Shown here piece by piece: positions 44,955 through 53,920 of a stretch of 64,000 bases of DNA (the stretch's first letter is position 1; each line of letters begins with the position of its first letter). The position numbers and the translations under genes were made by a program. This DNA comes from Eggerthellaceae bacterium (lineage in GTDB: Bacteria > Actinomycetota > Coriobacteriia > Coriobacteriales > Eggerthellaceae), in NCBI GenBank assembly GCA_017434045.1, contig JAFRGA010000023.1, forward strand, positions 1-64,000, written 5' to 3'. Under the pieces are notes generated by a model. It worked only from the letters and a program-made list of their open reading frames with translations, had not been told where the DNA came from and ran no database searches.

Positions 44955-46271
44955 TTATTCGGGCTCGAAGAAGCTCACGATTTCGACATGGTACGTTTGG
45001 GGGAACATGTCCACCGGCTTAGCCTGCACGAGCTTGTAACCGCGTTTAGCGAAGCGTGCCACATCGCGCGCCCACGTGGAAGGATTACAGCTCACGTACG
45101 CTATACGAGCTGGCTTGGCGGTGGCAATGCCGTCGACGACGCCCTCGAACAAGCCAGCGCGTGGCGGATCGACGACGAGCGCATCGAGCTCTCCGAGCAT
45201 TTCAAGTTCATATGCGACATCGCCGCCCACGACTTCGATGTCCACTTCGTTATGATCGGTGTTGGCACGTAAATCTCGTACCGACCACTTCGAGGACTCT
45301 ATGGCGACCACTTCTGCCCCTGCGATGGCGAGCGGGATGCCGAACGTTCCGCCGCCAGCGTAAAGGTCGGCTACGTATGCTCCTCTGACATCGCCGAGCC
45401 CTTCGAGAACCATATCGACCATATGGGAAGCTTGGGCGGTGTTGACCTGGAAGAACGCAGGTGCGGAGGTGGCGTATTCTATTTTGCCTAGGTTCTCGCG
45501 CCAACGCCCTCGTCCGTCAAGCACCTCCACGCCCTTCACGTTGCGCGCCTTGCCAGGCTCCGCGAGAACGCGGATGATGCCGGAAGCCTTGCATGCAGAG
45601 CCAAGCGTTTTAGCGAATAAAGCCCGAGGAAATGGTCCCGGTTTTGTCCAAATCGCGACTTCCAAATCGCCCGTTGCGAAGCTATGGCGTACGCCGATGC
45701 GGTGTATACCCAGGTCGCGGGAACCTTGGGCGTATCTAATAGCCCCGCAGAGCGCTTTAGGGACCTTCTCGATTTTCTTGTGGACGAGGCGGGATGAATC
45801 GGCGCCGGTCAGCTCATCGGAACCTTCCTTGTGGAAGCCGACGGTGAAGAGGCCCTTGTCGTCCATTACGCAGCCCATCTCGAGCTTGTTGCGGTAACCC
45901 CATTCACGTTTGCTCGGAAGGCAGGTTTCCACTACGGATTCCGCAAACTCCTCGGCCGCTTTTCCCGTTCGGATTAACGCATCGACGACATTCGCCCGCT
46001 TGTATTCGAGCTGTGCGTCGTACTGCAGATGCTGCCATGGTGCCGTGCCGCACAAAAGGTCGACCTGCGAAGTTGGGGCAGTGCGTACGGGGGATGCCTC
46101 CAGGATTCTCTCCACGCGAGCCCGAGCATAGGTGCTCTTGTCCTCGGTCACTTTGATGTCCACGGTATCGCCTGGGGCCGCTCCCTCCACAAAGACCGTC
46201 TTACCGTTCGGAAGATGCCCAACAGCATCAGGGCTGTATGCCATGCGTTCGATTTTGACTACTGCGTCCAT
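44955..46271 (-). CDS. TrmA/RlmD-type 23S rRNA or tRNA uracil-5 methyltransferase
   Basis: SAM-dependent RNA methyltransferase of 438 residues with an N-terminal TRAM-like domain (VVKIERMAYSPDAVGHLPNGKTVFVEGAAPGDTV). The C-terminal Rossmann fold has DLYAGGGTFGIPLA, DALVVDPPRAGL and the catalytic Cys in VSCNPSTWARD. The Fe-S cysteine set found in many RlmD proteins is not complete: only the Cys in VDLLCGTAPWQHLQY remains where a CPxCGGCxLQH is usual. The exact target base cannot be inferred. It is transcribed towards the helicase gene and is divergent from tRNA-Arg. Confidence 0.9.
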   Translation of the reverse strand: MDAVVKIERMAYSPDAVGHLPNGKTVFVEGAAPGDTVDIKVTEDKSTYARARVERILEASPVRTAPTSQVDLLCGTAPWQHLQYDAQLEYKRANVVDALIRTGKAAEEFAESVVETCLPSKREWGYRNKLEMGCVMDDKGLFTVGFHKEGSDELTGADSSRLVHKKIEKVPKALCGAIRYAQGSRDLGIHRIGVRHSFATGDLEVAIWTKPGPFPRALFAKTLGSACKASGIIRVLAEPGKARNVKGVEVLDGRGRWRENLGKIEYATSAPAFFQVNTAQASHMVDMVLEGLGDVRGAYVADLYAGGGTFGIPLAIAGAEVVAIESSKWSVRDLRANTDHNEVDIEVVGGDVAYELEMLGELDALVVDPPRAGLFEGVVDGIATAKPARIAYVSCNPSTWARDVARFAKRGYKLVQAKPVDMFPQTYHVEIVSFFEPE

Positions 46272-46336
46272 GAACTGTGAATCCTTTGTCCTCAGTGCGA
46301 AAGCACCCTTATCATAGCGTATAATCCAACCGTTTA

Positions 46337-46413
46337 GTCCCCTTAGCTCAGCTGGATAGAGCGTCTGCCTCCGGAGCAGAAGGCCGTGGGTTCGAATCCC
46401 GCAGGGGACGCCA
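46337..46413 (+). tRNA. tRNA-Arg (CCG)
   Basis: Acceptor GTCCCCT pairs with AGGGGAC. The D-arm is GCTCAGCTGGATAGAGC, the anticodon stem-loop TCTGC-CTCCGGA-GCAGA gives CCG, and the T-arm is GTGGGTTCGAATCCCGC. CCA is encoded. A terminator follows. Confidence 0.96.
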
Positions 46414-46423
46414 GAGCACAGAA

Positions 46424-46448
46424 TGGCCCCGCAACAGCGGGGTCATTT
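46424..46448 (+). terminator. Terminator of tRNA-Arg
   Basis: TGGCCCCGC / GCGGGGTCA with an AACA loop is followed by TTT. Confidence 0.75.
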
Positions 46449-46541
46449 CATGTCAACCCACATTGCGGGGATTCGAACCTTGCCAAACCCTGGTCTGTCG
46501 ATTTCAAACCATACAGGGGAGGAAGGACTTGGTGTAACGGG

Positions 46542-47681
46542 TTATTTGCCGCCAGTTTCCTTCGAGGTTTCCTGAATGTCCTCGTAAGCTGCTTTGCCGA
46601 TTTCCGCCATGGTGTCCTGGGCGTTGCCCGCGCCGAAACCTTTGCCACCGCAGAGCGCCACGATGATGAAGGGCGTTTTCCCCTCCACGATGCCGCCGTC
46701 ATGGCGCACCGTGGGAAGCGATCCGGTTTTGTGCGCGAAAACCGTTCCCGATGGCAAGCCCTGGGAGATGCAGGTGCTATCCGTTTGGGCTTTCAGGCAT
46801 TCGAGCATGAACGCGCTCATCTTCTCGTTCACGAAGGTCTTGTCGTAAACCATCTTGAGCAGCACCATCAGGTCGTCGGCGGACGTGTAGTTGTCGTGTC
46901 CCTTCTCCGCGGCCTCGGTGTCCATCATGTGCCGTCCGAGCTTTGTTTCCTTCAGCCCGAGCCGTTTCGCCTCGGCATTGATCGCATCCATTCCGCACAG
47001 GTCGATGAGCACGTTGGCAGCCACGTTGTCGCTCTCGGCGATCATAAGCTTCAGCATTTCACGCTTGGTGACTTTGGCTCCGGCGCCTCTTCCTCCCAAG
47101 GAGCCGGTGCCGCCCACGATGTCGCTTTCTTTGAGCGTATAGGTGTCTTCGAGTTTGTGCTTGCCTTCGGAGACCTGATTGAGGAAGGCTTCCGCGATGA
47201 GGAGCTTGATCATGCTCGCCGAGAGCATTTTCTTATCGGAACGGTAGGTGACCGACTCGCCCGTCACGGGGTTCAAGGCACTTACGGAAACATCCATGCC
47301 CGAAGCCTTCGCCAAGCGCTTGAAATCAGCTTCCCATGCCTTTTCCAAAGGGGTACTCGCCGTATGAGCTGCCGATGAGCTTGCAGAGCTTACCGAGGAG
47401 GCGCTTGCCGAAGATGCCGAAGATGCCGAAGACGCGCTTGACGACCTTTCGGAAAGCGCCAAGTCATCTGGGGACGTGTCGGCAAAGATTTCGTCAGAAG
47501 AGCCTTCCGAGGCCGAGCTCACCAAGCTCGTCGATGAGGCGCCTTCCTGGCTGTTCGATTGACCTTGGGCACAGCCGCATGCGGAAAACAGCAGGGCGGC
47601 CACGCATGCGAAAACGACGACGAACCGTACTACTAACTGGGGGAGCAAAGTTTTCGGAATGATGGCGATAGGCGTAAACAC
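46542..47681 (-). CDS. Secreted serine hydrolase of the class A beta-lactamase fold
   Basis: A 379-residue exported protein with the three active-site motifs of penicillin-recognising serine enzymes: SMIK (in MLSASMIKLLIAEA), SDN (in IAESDNVAANVL) and KTG (in FAHKTGSLPTVRHDGGI). It may be a beta-lactamase or a peptidase-like relative. The class A omega-loop Glu is not obvious, so resistance should not be assumed. The start is a GTG at 47681 after GAGGAGG. A hydrophobic signal ends near SACGC, a possible lipidation site. A Ser/Ala linker of about 60 residues, coded by short GCCGAAGAT-type repeats, precedes the catalytic domain. Confidence 0.88.
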   Translation of the reverse strand: MFTPIAIIPKTLLPQLVVRFVVVFACVAALLFSACGCAQGQSNSQEGASSTSLVSSASEGSSDEIFADTSPDDLALSERSSSASSASSASSASASSVSSASSSAAHTASTPLEKAWEADFKRLAKASGMDVSVSALNPVTGESVTYRSDKKMLSASMIKLLIAEAFLNQVSEGKHKLEDTYTLKESDIVGGTGSLGGRGAGAKVTKREMLKLMIAESDNVAANVLIDLCGMDAINAEAKRLGLKETKLGRHMMDTEAAEKGHDNYTSADDLMVLLKMVYDKTFVNEKMSAFMLECLKAQTDSTCISQGLPSGTVFAHKTGSLPTVRHDGGIVEGKTPFIIVALCGGKGFGAGNAQDTMAEIGKAAYEDIQETSKETGGK

Positions 47682-47719
47682 GTGGTTCCTCCTCACGGCT
47701 AGCATGCGGAAGTTCGAGT

Positions 47720-49246
47720 TTAGGCTTGCTCGACAGCTTCCAGTTGGGTTTCGGGGGTTTGCTCGACGGATCCCAGGTCGGCTTCGGGGACTTTTTCGGC
47801 AGCTTCTAGCTGGGCATGGCCCTCTTCGGTCTCGCCCTGCTCGGCTTCGCTTGCCTCGGTTTCTTCCTGCTCCTCGTCGGCGCGTTTCTTCTTGCGCTTG
47901 CTGCGCTTCTCTTTGGGGATGACCGTATGGTCCGTGAACGCCATGCGCACGTCATCGCGGCGCAGCCAGCGCGCCAAGGCGGAATTCTCGTTGTTCACCA
48001 TGAGCGTCAAGATCATGCCGAGGACTATGGGCAGGTAGAATGTGAAGAAACGCCAGATGAACGTTGAAAGGGCAACGATCGAGGCATCGCCGTACACGTA
48101 GTTGAAGAACGTGATGTAGCTTGCTTCGGATGCGCCGATTGCGCCCGGCAACGGGACGAACGATGCGATGAGGTAGACGAACGCTTGGCACGACACGACG
48201 GTGAAGTAGTCGTTCGCCTCGACCCCGAACCCCGCGAAAATGACCCATGAGAGGGAAAAGTAAACGGTAAGCTGGACGAAGGTCACGAGCGATACCTTTG
48301 CCAAAACGGCAGGCCTCTTGAGGAGGAAGCGGATTCCCTCGTACGATTCCTCGAGCGATTTGGTGGCGTTCTCCAGCGTTTCCTCGGGGGTTTTCAAAAT
48401 GCCGATGCGCCCGAACAGCCTGATGGCCCAACGGGTTGTCTTGACGATGGCGTTTTTCGCGAACGCGAGGGAGAACAGCATGGCTATGAGCACGAAACCG
48501 CCGACGAAGCCGATGGCGACGAGGTACATGATCGGCCGCAGGTCCTGCATGAAGTAATTGAACCTGAGGATGAGCACGATGACCGCGTAAACGGTCATCG
48601 TGAGCTGATAGACGATGAAGCGGCACAGCAGCATGGGCATGGCGTGCTCCACCGGGAGTCCGAAACGCGAGTAGTAGTACGCCTGCATGGGTTGGCCACC
48701 GCTCGAAAGGGGCGTGATGCAGTTGAAGTACTGCCCGATGACGGTGACGATGTTCGTCTTAACGAACGAGAACCCCCGGTACAGCTCGTCGCAGATCAGC
48801 TGCATGCTCAAGGACTCGAGCATCCAGTAGATGACGATTCCCACGAGAGCTAGCAGCAGGAATGCGTAATTGAACGATGTGAAGGCGTTGAGCGTCTGCT
48901 CGCCTTCGCCCGCGATGAACAGATAACCGAATAGAACGATGAAGGCGAGCGCGCAGAGGGCGACGTTGAGTTTGCGGCCGAACGAGTGCGCCGTCCCCCT
49001 GTCGGGCAATGGTAGCGAGTCATCGCCGCCGATGGCCGACAGGTCGATATCGGTGAAGCCAATCTTGGCACCCGATTCGGCCATCTCGATGTCGTCAGCT
49101 GAAAGGGAGTGCATCCAGTGGTCGGCATCCGCATATACGGGTGCGTCTTCGGAAAGGCCGGATTGTGGTTCGATGGGATTCGGCTCTGGTGCAGTTGATT
49201 GCTCGCCGTTCCGTTCATCTGGCTTTGTCAGCTGAGCCTTTGCCAT
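47720..49246 (-). CDS. Flippase-like integral membrane protein (lysyl-PG synthase TM family)
   Basis: A 508-residue protein with seven or eight helices. It has the pattern of the UPF0104/LPG_synthase_TM family (ITPLSSGGQPMQAYYYSRFGLPVEHAMPMLLCRFIVYQL, LPGAIGASEASYITFFNYVYG). No C-terminal MprF catalytic domain is present. The N-terminal 80 and C-terminal 75 residues are acidic and probably cytoplasmic. The ATG follows GGAAGG. It lies 24 bp downstream of a GT2 glycosyltransferase gene on the same strand, so a role in moving or decorating a lipid-linked sugar is likely. Confidence 0.85.
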   Translation of the reverse strand: MAKAQLTKPDERNGEQSTAPEPNPIEPQSGLSEDAPVYADADHWMHSLSADDIEMAESGAKIGFTDIDLSAIGGDDSLPLPDRGTAHSFGRKLNVALCALAFIVLFGYLFIAGEGEQTLNAFTSFNYAFLLLALVGIVIYWMLESLSMQLICDELYRGFSFVKTNIVTVIGQYFNCITPLSSGGQPMQAYYYSRFGLPVEHAMPMLLCRFIVYQLTMTVYAVIVLILRFNYFMQDLRPIMYLVAIGFVGGFVLIAMLFSLAFAKNAIVKTTRWAIRLFGRIGILKTPEETLENATKSLEESYEGIRFLLKRPAVLAKVSLVTFVQLTVYFSLSWVIFAGFGVEANDYFTVVSCQAFVYLIASFVPLPGAIGASEASYITFFNYVYGDASIVALSTFIWRFFTFYLPIVLGMILTLMVNNENSALARWLRRDDVRMAFTDHTVIPKEKRSKRKKKRADEEQEETEASEAEQGETEEGHAQLEAAEKVPEADLGSVEQTPETQLEAVEQA

Positions 49247-49270
49247 ATTGTCCTTCCAACAAGCACGCGC

Positions 49271-50341
49271 TTATGCGAATTTATACAGTTTTTGCGCAAT
49301 GCCGAAGCCCAGGCGTGCAACGCGACGACCAAGCGCGGTTTTCCGGTTGGCGCGTCCAGCCCACGAGTGGCACACCCGCTCGTAGAGCGCTGGGTTTTTA
49401 CCGTGCAAGTACTCCCAAAGATCATAGTTCTTCTTGATCGACTCCTCGGTGTCGATCATAAACAGGTGAATCGTCGACACGCTCATCATGCACGACACGT
49501 AGCCTATCATGAGCATGGCGCAGTTGGGCTCGCGTTCGAGCAGCTCCGCATAGTCGATATCATCGATGGCGAGTTTCGTTGCCATGAGTTGCTCATCGAT
49601 GTGCTTCATGACAACGTCGATTTCAACCGATTGGCCTTCCCGACCGATGAGGTAATGGTATGGGGCGACATCGAGGTAGTAGAGCGTCTTGACGAAGGGC
49701 ATGGGATGGAGCAGAAGATGGCTGTCCATGTAGGAGACGCCCGTCGGGAGCACGGTGTTCGACTTGCGCAGGATGCTGGTCTTGTACCATGCGGCATGTA
49801 TCATGATGAACTTGTCTAGGCCGGTGCGGCCCATTTCCGGCCAGGTGAAAACCCTATCTGCCGGGAAGAAGCTTCGATACTGCATCGTGCGGTTGGATTT
49901 GCTGGCCAAATGGTCGTACACGTAGTTCGTGATCAACAAGTCGGGAGCGTTGCCCGCGCTCACGGCAGCCTGGAGCGTATCGAGGACGCACTGCAGCGCG
50001 TCCTGGTCGAAGCGGTCGTCTGAATCGATAACCTTGAAATAGATGCCCTTCGCGAGCTTGATTCCATGGTTGACGACGCCACCCCAGTTGGAGTTCTCCT
50101 GGTTTATGGCCACAACGTTTTGGTAGCTATCGGCATACTCTTGGGCGATATCGCCGGTGTTGTCGGACGAACCGTCGTTTATGAGGATGATCTCGCAGGA
50201 TTGTTCGATCTTCAGCAAAGACTCTATGCCGTTCCTCATGAATTTCGCCGAATTGTAGCAAGGCATGACGAACGTGATGAGAGGCGCGTCAAGCTGGGTT
50301 GCCGCATCGGCTCTCCTCTGTGCGCTTTCTGCAGCGACCAC
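49271..50341 (-). CDS. GT2-family glycosyltransferase
   Basis: A 356-residue GT-A fold enzyme. It starts with ITFVMPCYNSAKFMRNGIESLL, then IILINDGSSDNTGDIAQEYAD, the GVVNHGIKLAKGIYFKVIDSDDRFD stretch (DxD-like SDD) and a helical C-terminal region. It transfers a sugar from a nucleotide-sugar to an unknown acceptor, probably a lipid or wall polymer. The start is a GTG at 50341 after AAAGGAGC. It is co-transcribed with the flippase-like gene. The gene is divergent from the cyclophilin gene, with about 225 bp between them holding an AT-rich promoter stretch. Confidence 0.9.
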   Translation of the reverse strand: MVAAESAQRRADAATQLDAPLITFVMPCYNSAKFMRNGIESLLKIEQSCEIILINDGSSDNTGDIAQEYADSYQNVVAINQENSNWGGVVNHGIKLAKGIYFKVIDSDDRFDQDALQCVLDTLQAAVSAGNAPDLLITNYVYDHLASKSNRTMQYRSFFPADRVFTWPEMGRTGLDKFIMIHAAWYKTSILRKSNTVLPTGVSYMDSHLLLHPMPFVKTLYYLDVAPYHYLIGREGQSVEIDVVMKHIDEQLMATKLAIDDIDYAELLEREPNCAMLMIGYVSCMMSVSTIHLFMIDTEESIKKNYDLWEYLHGKNPALYERVCHSWAGRANRKTALGRRVARLGFGIAQKLYKFA

Positions 50342-50566
50342 GCCGCTCCTTTCGCCTAACTCTGCCGTATCCGAACAGTATAGCCGTCAATTACCACAAG
50401 ATTTCGAATGACATGAAACGAGGATACTAAATATTCGGTTTGCAGCAAGGGCGGAACAGCTGCTTGACAGCTTCCCATGAATATTGGACGGTTTTTCGCC
50501 TGCAGCTGGTATTCCCTGATAAAATCCCGAATATGTATGTTCGCGAGAATGCGGAAAGGAAACGAC

Positions 50567-51103
50567 GTGACTGAACTTTACACTCCTGCATACAAGCCGA
50601 CCGGCAATGAGGTCGCTGTGCTCACCACGACGCAGGGTACGATCCGCGTCCAGCTGGCCGGTCTCGATGCGCCCATCCATGTAGGCAACTTCGTCGAGCT
50701 GTCGCAAAAGGGTTTTTACGACGGCCTGAAATTCCATCGCTATGTACCCGGCTTCGTCATTCAAGGCGGATGCCCCAACACGCGTGATATGACCCCCGAG
50801 GACGTTGCGCGCGGTTTGAGGGGACCTCAAGGGCAGCCTGGAACCGGCGGTCCCGGCTATCAGATCAAAGGCGAATGGCGCACGAACCCCAACAACGAGC
50901 ATAAGGACGGCACGCTGGCAATGGCGCGCTCCCAGATGCCCGATTCGGCTGGATCCCAGTTCTACTTCTGCCTCGGCCCCCAGCCGTTCCTGGATTCCGA
51001 CTACACCGTTTTCGGTCAGACGATCGAGGGGTTTGACGTCATCGGCAAGCTGCGCGCCGGAGATGTCATCGAGCACATTGAGATAGAGAACGCAGCCCAG
51101 TAG
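50567..51103 (+). CDS. Cyclophilin-type peptidyl-prolyl isomerase
   Basis: Catalyses cis-trans isomerisation at proline. Cyclophilin signatures are VGNFVELSQKGFYDGLKFHRYVPGFVIQGG with the catalytic Arg, then SQMPDSAGSQFYFCLGPQPFLD and YTVFGQTIEGFDVI. The 178-residue protein lacks a signal peptide when started at the GTG at 50567, which follows GGAAAGGAAACGAC. Earlier ATGs (50477, 50537) have no ribosome site. The CLG variant replaces the usual FITT string. It is followed 62 bp later by the TPR gene. Confidence 0.92.
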   Translation: MTELYTPAYKPTGNEVAVLTTTQGTIRVQLAGLDAPIHVGNFVELSQKGFYDGLKFHRYVPGFVIQGGCPNTRDMTPEDVARGLRGPQGQPGTGGPGYQIKGEWRTNPNNEHKDGTLAMARSQMPDSAGSQFYFCLGPQPFLDSDYTVFGQTIEGFDVIGKLRAGDVIEHIEIENAAQ

Positions 51104-51164
51104 TTCTTGAGCTCCGAGCGTCCTGTTCCAGACGCTCACCTTGCAGGCCGACAAAAGGACCCTT

Positions 51165-52697
51165 ATGAACAACGAATTATTCCAGCAAGCCAAAACAGCA
51201 ATGGGCGCTCGTGACTACAATCGGGCTTACGATTTGTTCATGCAATGCCTCAACGATCCGGAGAACCCTCCTGCTCCTGGCGAGGTGGGCTTAATTTATC
51301 ATCAGGCTGGCAATTGTCTTGTTAAGCTGAAGAGCTACTACGAGGCTATAGAAGCCTACACGAAGTCGACTGCCGATTCCGAATACGATGCGGTGGGTAC
51401 GGTGAACTGCAATCTCGGCATGGCGTATGCCGCGCTGAGGGATTGGGTTAACGCAGTCAAGCACTTCGAGATCGCCGTTTCCGATCGCAACTATCCCACG
51501 CCTTACAAGGCGTATATGGGTATGGGCAACGCCTTGTTGAAGCAAGGGAAATCTGCTGAAGCCGGAGTGGCGTTCCGCGAGGCTGCCCTTGACGAGTCGA
51601 ACCCGGATCCGACGAAGGCCCTCCTCAACCTCGGTGTGTGCTTTATGGCTCTCAACCGTCCCGCCGATGCAGTCGCATCGTATGAGAGCGCGCTTCAGTT
51701 CGACATGTCGAGCGATACGAGAAACAAGCTGTATGCCAGTTTGGGACAGGCTTACGTGGCAACGGGGCAGATGGATCAGGCTGTAGCCGCATTCGAGCGT
51801 GCGATTGCCGACAAGACGTACTTCTTGTCCGATTCGGCGAGCGTTGACTACCAAAGGGCCATTGGGGCCATATCGCAGGGCAATTCCGAGAACACCCAAT
51901 CCCTGCCTGCCATCGATATGTCCGGCTTGGACGTGTTGTCCGACTCGCCGGCTGTCTCGGTGGAGCATGAGGCTTACGTTGTGGATAACCAGGCCGTTTC
52001 GGGAGACTATTATTTCGCAGACCAATATGCCCATCAGGGCGACCCGATGAACAATGCCGACTACTTCTTCGAGGCAAGCGACCAGGAGCTCGAGCAGTGG
52101 TCAAGAGGCGTGGTGAAACTCGAGCGCAAGCGCCGCGGTGTTGGCCTCAAGATCCTCGTCGTCATCATCTTGCTGCTGCTTGCTGCACTGGGCGCGGGCT
52201 TGTACCTGTATCTGCAAGGTTACGGCTATCCGACGCAAGAGGCTATGGTCGAGCGGCTGTTCCAGGATCCAAGCTCGTCGGATGTATATGTCGATGGTCT
52301 GAGCGAGAAGGACATCCAGGATGCGTCCTCGCTTATCGAACCTGGCTCGACAATCGTGGTCGATGGCGTTTCGCGTGGAACCACCGCATCGACGGCATAC
52401 GTTACCGCCACGACTCCCGAGGGTGGGAAGGTTACCTACGAAGTGGACTTGGTGCGCAATCTCATCGGCTGGAAGGTGTCGAACGTCGATTTGTACTTCG
52501 CAAGCCAGCATAGCAGTGCTGAAAGCTCGGATCAGCAATCGCAAGGTTCCGTATCCGAGGGGGCTTCTGCCGCAGGTCAGGATTCGGCGGCTGCCTCTAC
52601 TTCCGCAGGGTCCGCTTCTGCTGAGTCCGCTTCCGCAGGGTCCGCTTCTGCTGAGTCCGCCTCGTCGGAAGCTGCATCGTCTGCATCGGCAAGTTAG
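51165..52697 (+). CDS. TPR-repeat membrane protein
   Basis: A 510-residue protein whose first 220 residues contain five or six TPR repeats (LFQQAKTAMGARDYNRAYDLFMQ, YYEAIEAYTKSTADSEYDAVG, PADAVASYESALQFD). An acidic linker follows, then a basic stretch and one helix (KILVVIILLLLAALGAGLYLYLQG). The extracellular part of about 100 residues resembles the start of DUF4878-like lipoproteins. The Ser/Ala/Glu tail is encoded by an exact 2 x 30-bp tandem repeat. TPRs are cytoplasmic, so it may couple a cytoplasmic partner to an outer domain. The ATG at 51165 follows AAAGGACC. Confidence 0.84.
   Translation: MNNELFQQAKTAMGARDYNRAYDLFMQCLNDPENPPAPGEVGLIYHQAGNCLVKLKSYYEAIEAYTKSTADSEYDAVGTVNCNLGMAYAALRDWVNAVKHFEIAVSDRNYPTPYKAYMGMGNALLKQGKSAEAGVAFREAALDESNPDPTKALLNLGVCFMALNRPADAVASYESALQFDMSSDTRNKLYASLGQAYVATGQMDQAVAAFERAIADKTYFLSDSASVDYQRAIGAISQGNSENTQSLPAIDMSGLDVLSDSPAVSVEHEAYVVDNQAVSGDYYFADQYAHQGDPMNNADYFFEASDQELEQWSRGVVKLERKRRGVGLKILVVIILLLLAALGAGLYLYLQGYGYPTQEAMVERLFQDPSSSDVYVDGLSEKDIQDASSLIEPGSTIVVDGVSRGTTASTAYVTATTPEGGKVTYEVDLVRNLIGWKVSNVDLYFASQHSSAESSDQQSQGSVSEGASAAGQDSAAASTSAGSASAESASAGSASAESASSEAASSASAS
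52601..52660 (+). repeat. Exact 2 x 30-bp tandem repeat in the TPR gene
   Basis: The 30-bp unit beginning TTCCGCAGGGTCCGCTTCTG occurs twice without mismatch (52601-52630, 52631-52660) and encodes part of the Ser/Ala/Glu tail in frame. Copy number could vary between strains. Confidence 0.9.
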
Positions 52698-52751
52698 CCT
52701 GATCAAGGGTGCGGGCAGTTTTTGGGCTGCAGCTTCATCTGCGTATTAACA

Positions 52752-52785
52752 GGGCGGGCTTTCAGTTCGAAAGCCCGCCCTTGTT
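52752..52785 (+). terminator. Terminator of the TPR gene
   Basis: Perfect 12-bp stem GGGCGGGCTTTC / GAAAGCCCGCCC with a 5-nt loop is followed by TTGTT. Confidence 0.85.
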
Positions 52786-52922
52786 GTATCAGGATGCCTC
52801 GATGGCTCAACGATGCGCTTTCGGGTGTTTCAAGCCGTCGATGGGGTAAGGGCAATGCGGTAGCCTGAGGGCTTCACAGCTCTGTTGGTTCCCAATCTGT
52901 CATCTTGTTCGAAAGGTCGCCT

Positions 52923-53306
52923 ATGGTGAGGTTAAGCGATGAGGAATTCGAGGGCGCCATCATGGCCGCCATGGACACCATTCCCGACGAGTTTCTTGAC
53001 GAGTTGGAGAACGTGGCCATCGTCATCGCCGACGAACCGGATCTCGATGACTGTTTCGGCGATGGATACTTCGCATCGGGCGGAGAGATGCTCGGCTTAT
53101 ACGACGGGATGTCGTTGGCCGAACGGGATTCGAGTTACGGAATGGGTGATTATCCAGACACCATAACCATCTTCAAGGGACCGCACGAGCGTGTGGCCAG
53201 CTCTCGCGAGAACCTGTTCGAAGAAGTGCGGAAAACCGTCGTTCACGAGATAGCCCACTATTTTGGCCTCGATGAAGACGAGGTCGAGGAGATGGGCTAT
53301 GCATAG
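52923..53306 (+). CDS. Zincin-like metallopeptidase (DUF1025 type)
   Basis: A 127-residue cytoplasmic protein with the zinc motif HEIAHYFGLDEDEVEEMGY at its C-terminus. The FE.A...A.D.IP.EF...L.NV.I.V.DEP start is typical of the small DUF1025 minimal metalloproteases. The ATG at 52923 follows GAAAGG; a TTG at 52905 is possible. It overlaps the next gene by 8 bp. The substrate is unknown. Confidence 0.87.
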   Translation: MVRLSDEEFEGAIMAAMDTIPDEFLDELENVAIVIADEPDLDDCFGDGYFASGGEMLGLYDGMSLAERDSSYGMGDYPDTITIFKGPHERVASSRENLFEEVRKTVVHEIAHYFGLDEDEVEEMGYA

Positions 53307-53778
53307 GGTCTTAGCCTACCTGCTTTGGCAAGTCGTATGGGGCTTTCCGCAGACTGTGCTGGGTGCCTGTGTGTTATTGGCCAACGTGAGAAAACCGCAT
53401 TTCATGCACCATGGCGCTATCGTGACGATATGGGAGCTGAAGGCTGGGTTGTCCCTTGGGCCGTTCGTGTTCCTTAACTCTTGGCCGCGCAGCTCCCTTG
53501 GTGACGAGGGATTTGGCGAGCCCGCTCCCGGCATCGTCCTCAACGACAGGCTTCTCGTGCACGAATACGGTCATACGATTCAATCCCTTATCCTTGGGCC
53601 AGCTTACCTATTCGTGATAGGCATTCCCTCGTATGCGTGGTTCAAGATACCCCGACTTGTGAGGAAACGGCACTCCACCGGCTTGTCCTATTACGCGTTT
53701 TACACCGAGAAATGGGCAAACCATCTGGGAGAATTGGTGCTCGGACGCCCTTCGATGGGGCAGGCGTTCATCGATTAG
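53299..53778 (+). CDS. Small membrane protein with HExxH motif
   Basis: A 159-residue protein with one clear N-terminal helix and further hydrophobic stretches. It contains HEYGHTIQSLILGPAYLF, a putative zinc-binding HExxH in a hydrophobic setting, and NHLGELVLGRP near the C-terminus. The ATG at 53299 follows GAGGAG and lies inside the end of the metallopeptidase gene, so the two HExxH genes form an operon. I do not recognise a named family. It could be a membrane metalloprotease or a structural protein with a chance motif. Confidence 0.72.
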   Translation: MHRVLAYLLWQVVWGFPQTVLGACVLLANVRKPHFMHHGAIVTIWELKAGLSLGPFVFLNSWPRSSLGDEGFGEPAPGIVLNDRLLVHEYGHTIQSLILGPAYLFVIGIPSYAWFKIPRLVRKRHSTGLSYYAFYTEKWANHLGELVLGRPSMGQAFID

Positions 53779-53880
53779 CCCGATGCGAGGTCGCCAGCCT
53801 TGCTCTCTGTTGTTCACTAGTGCAGTTAACGCTAATCCGACCACGATGTAACAATGCTGTTCGACTGATTGTTGGCGCGG

Positions 53881-53886
53881 TATAAT
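53881..53886 (+). promoter_or_regulatory. -10 element before the small protein gene
   Basis: A perfect TATAAT lies 35 bp before the ATG at 53921. The -35 is weak. Confidence 0.5.
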
Positions 53887-53920
53887 CTCTACAAGGTAAA
53901 TTCAACCGAGAGGAGCATAC

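Noticed and set aside
46463-46485. Reverse-strand string GGTTCGAATCCCCGCA near tRNA-Arg, like a tRNA T-arm or attachment-site remnant
   Set aside because: Only the T-arm core matches; no acceptor or anticodon parts and no integrase gene are nearby, so an att site is not supported.
46542-47681. Calling the serine hydrolase an antibiotic-resistance beta-lactamase
   Set aside because: Core motifs fit the fold, but the omega-loop Glu is not clear and the long lipoprotein-like linker is unusual, so a resistance function is not supported.
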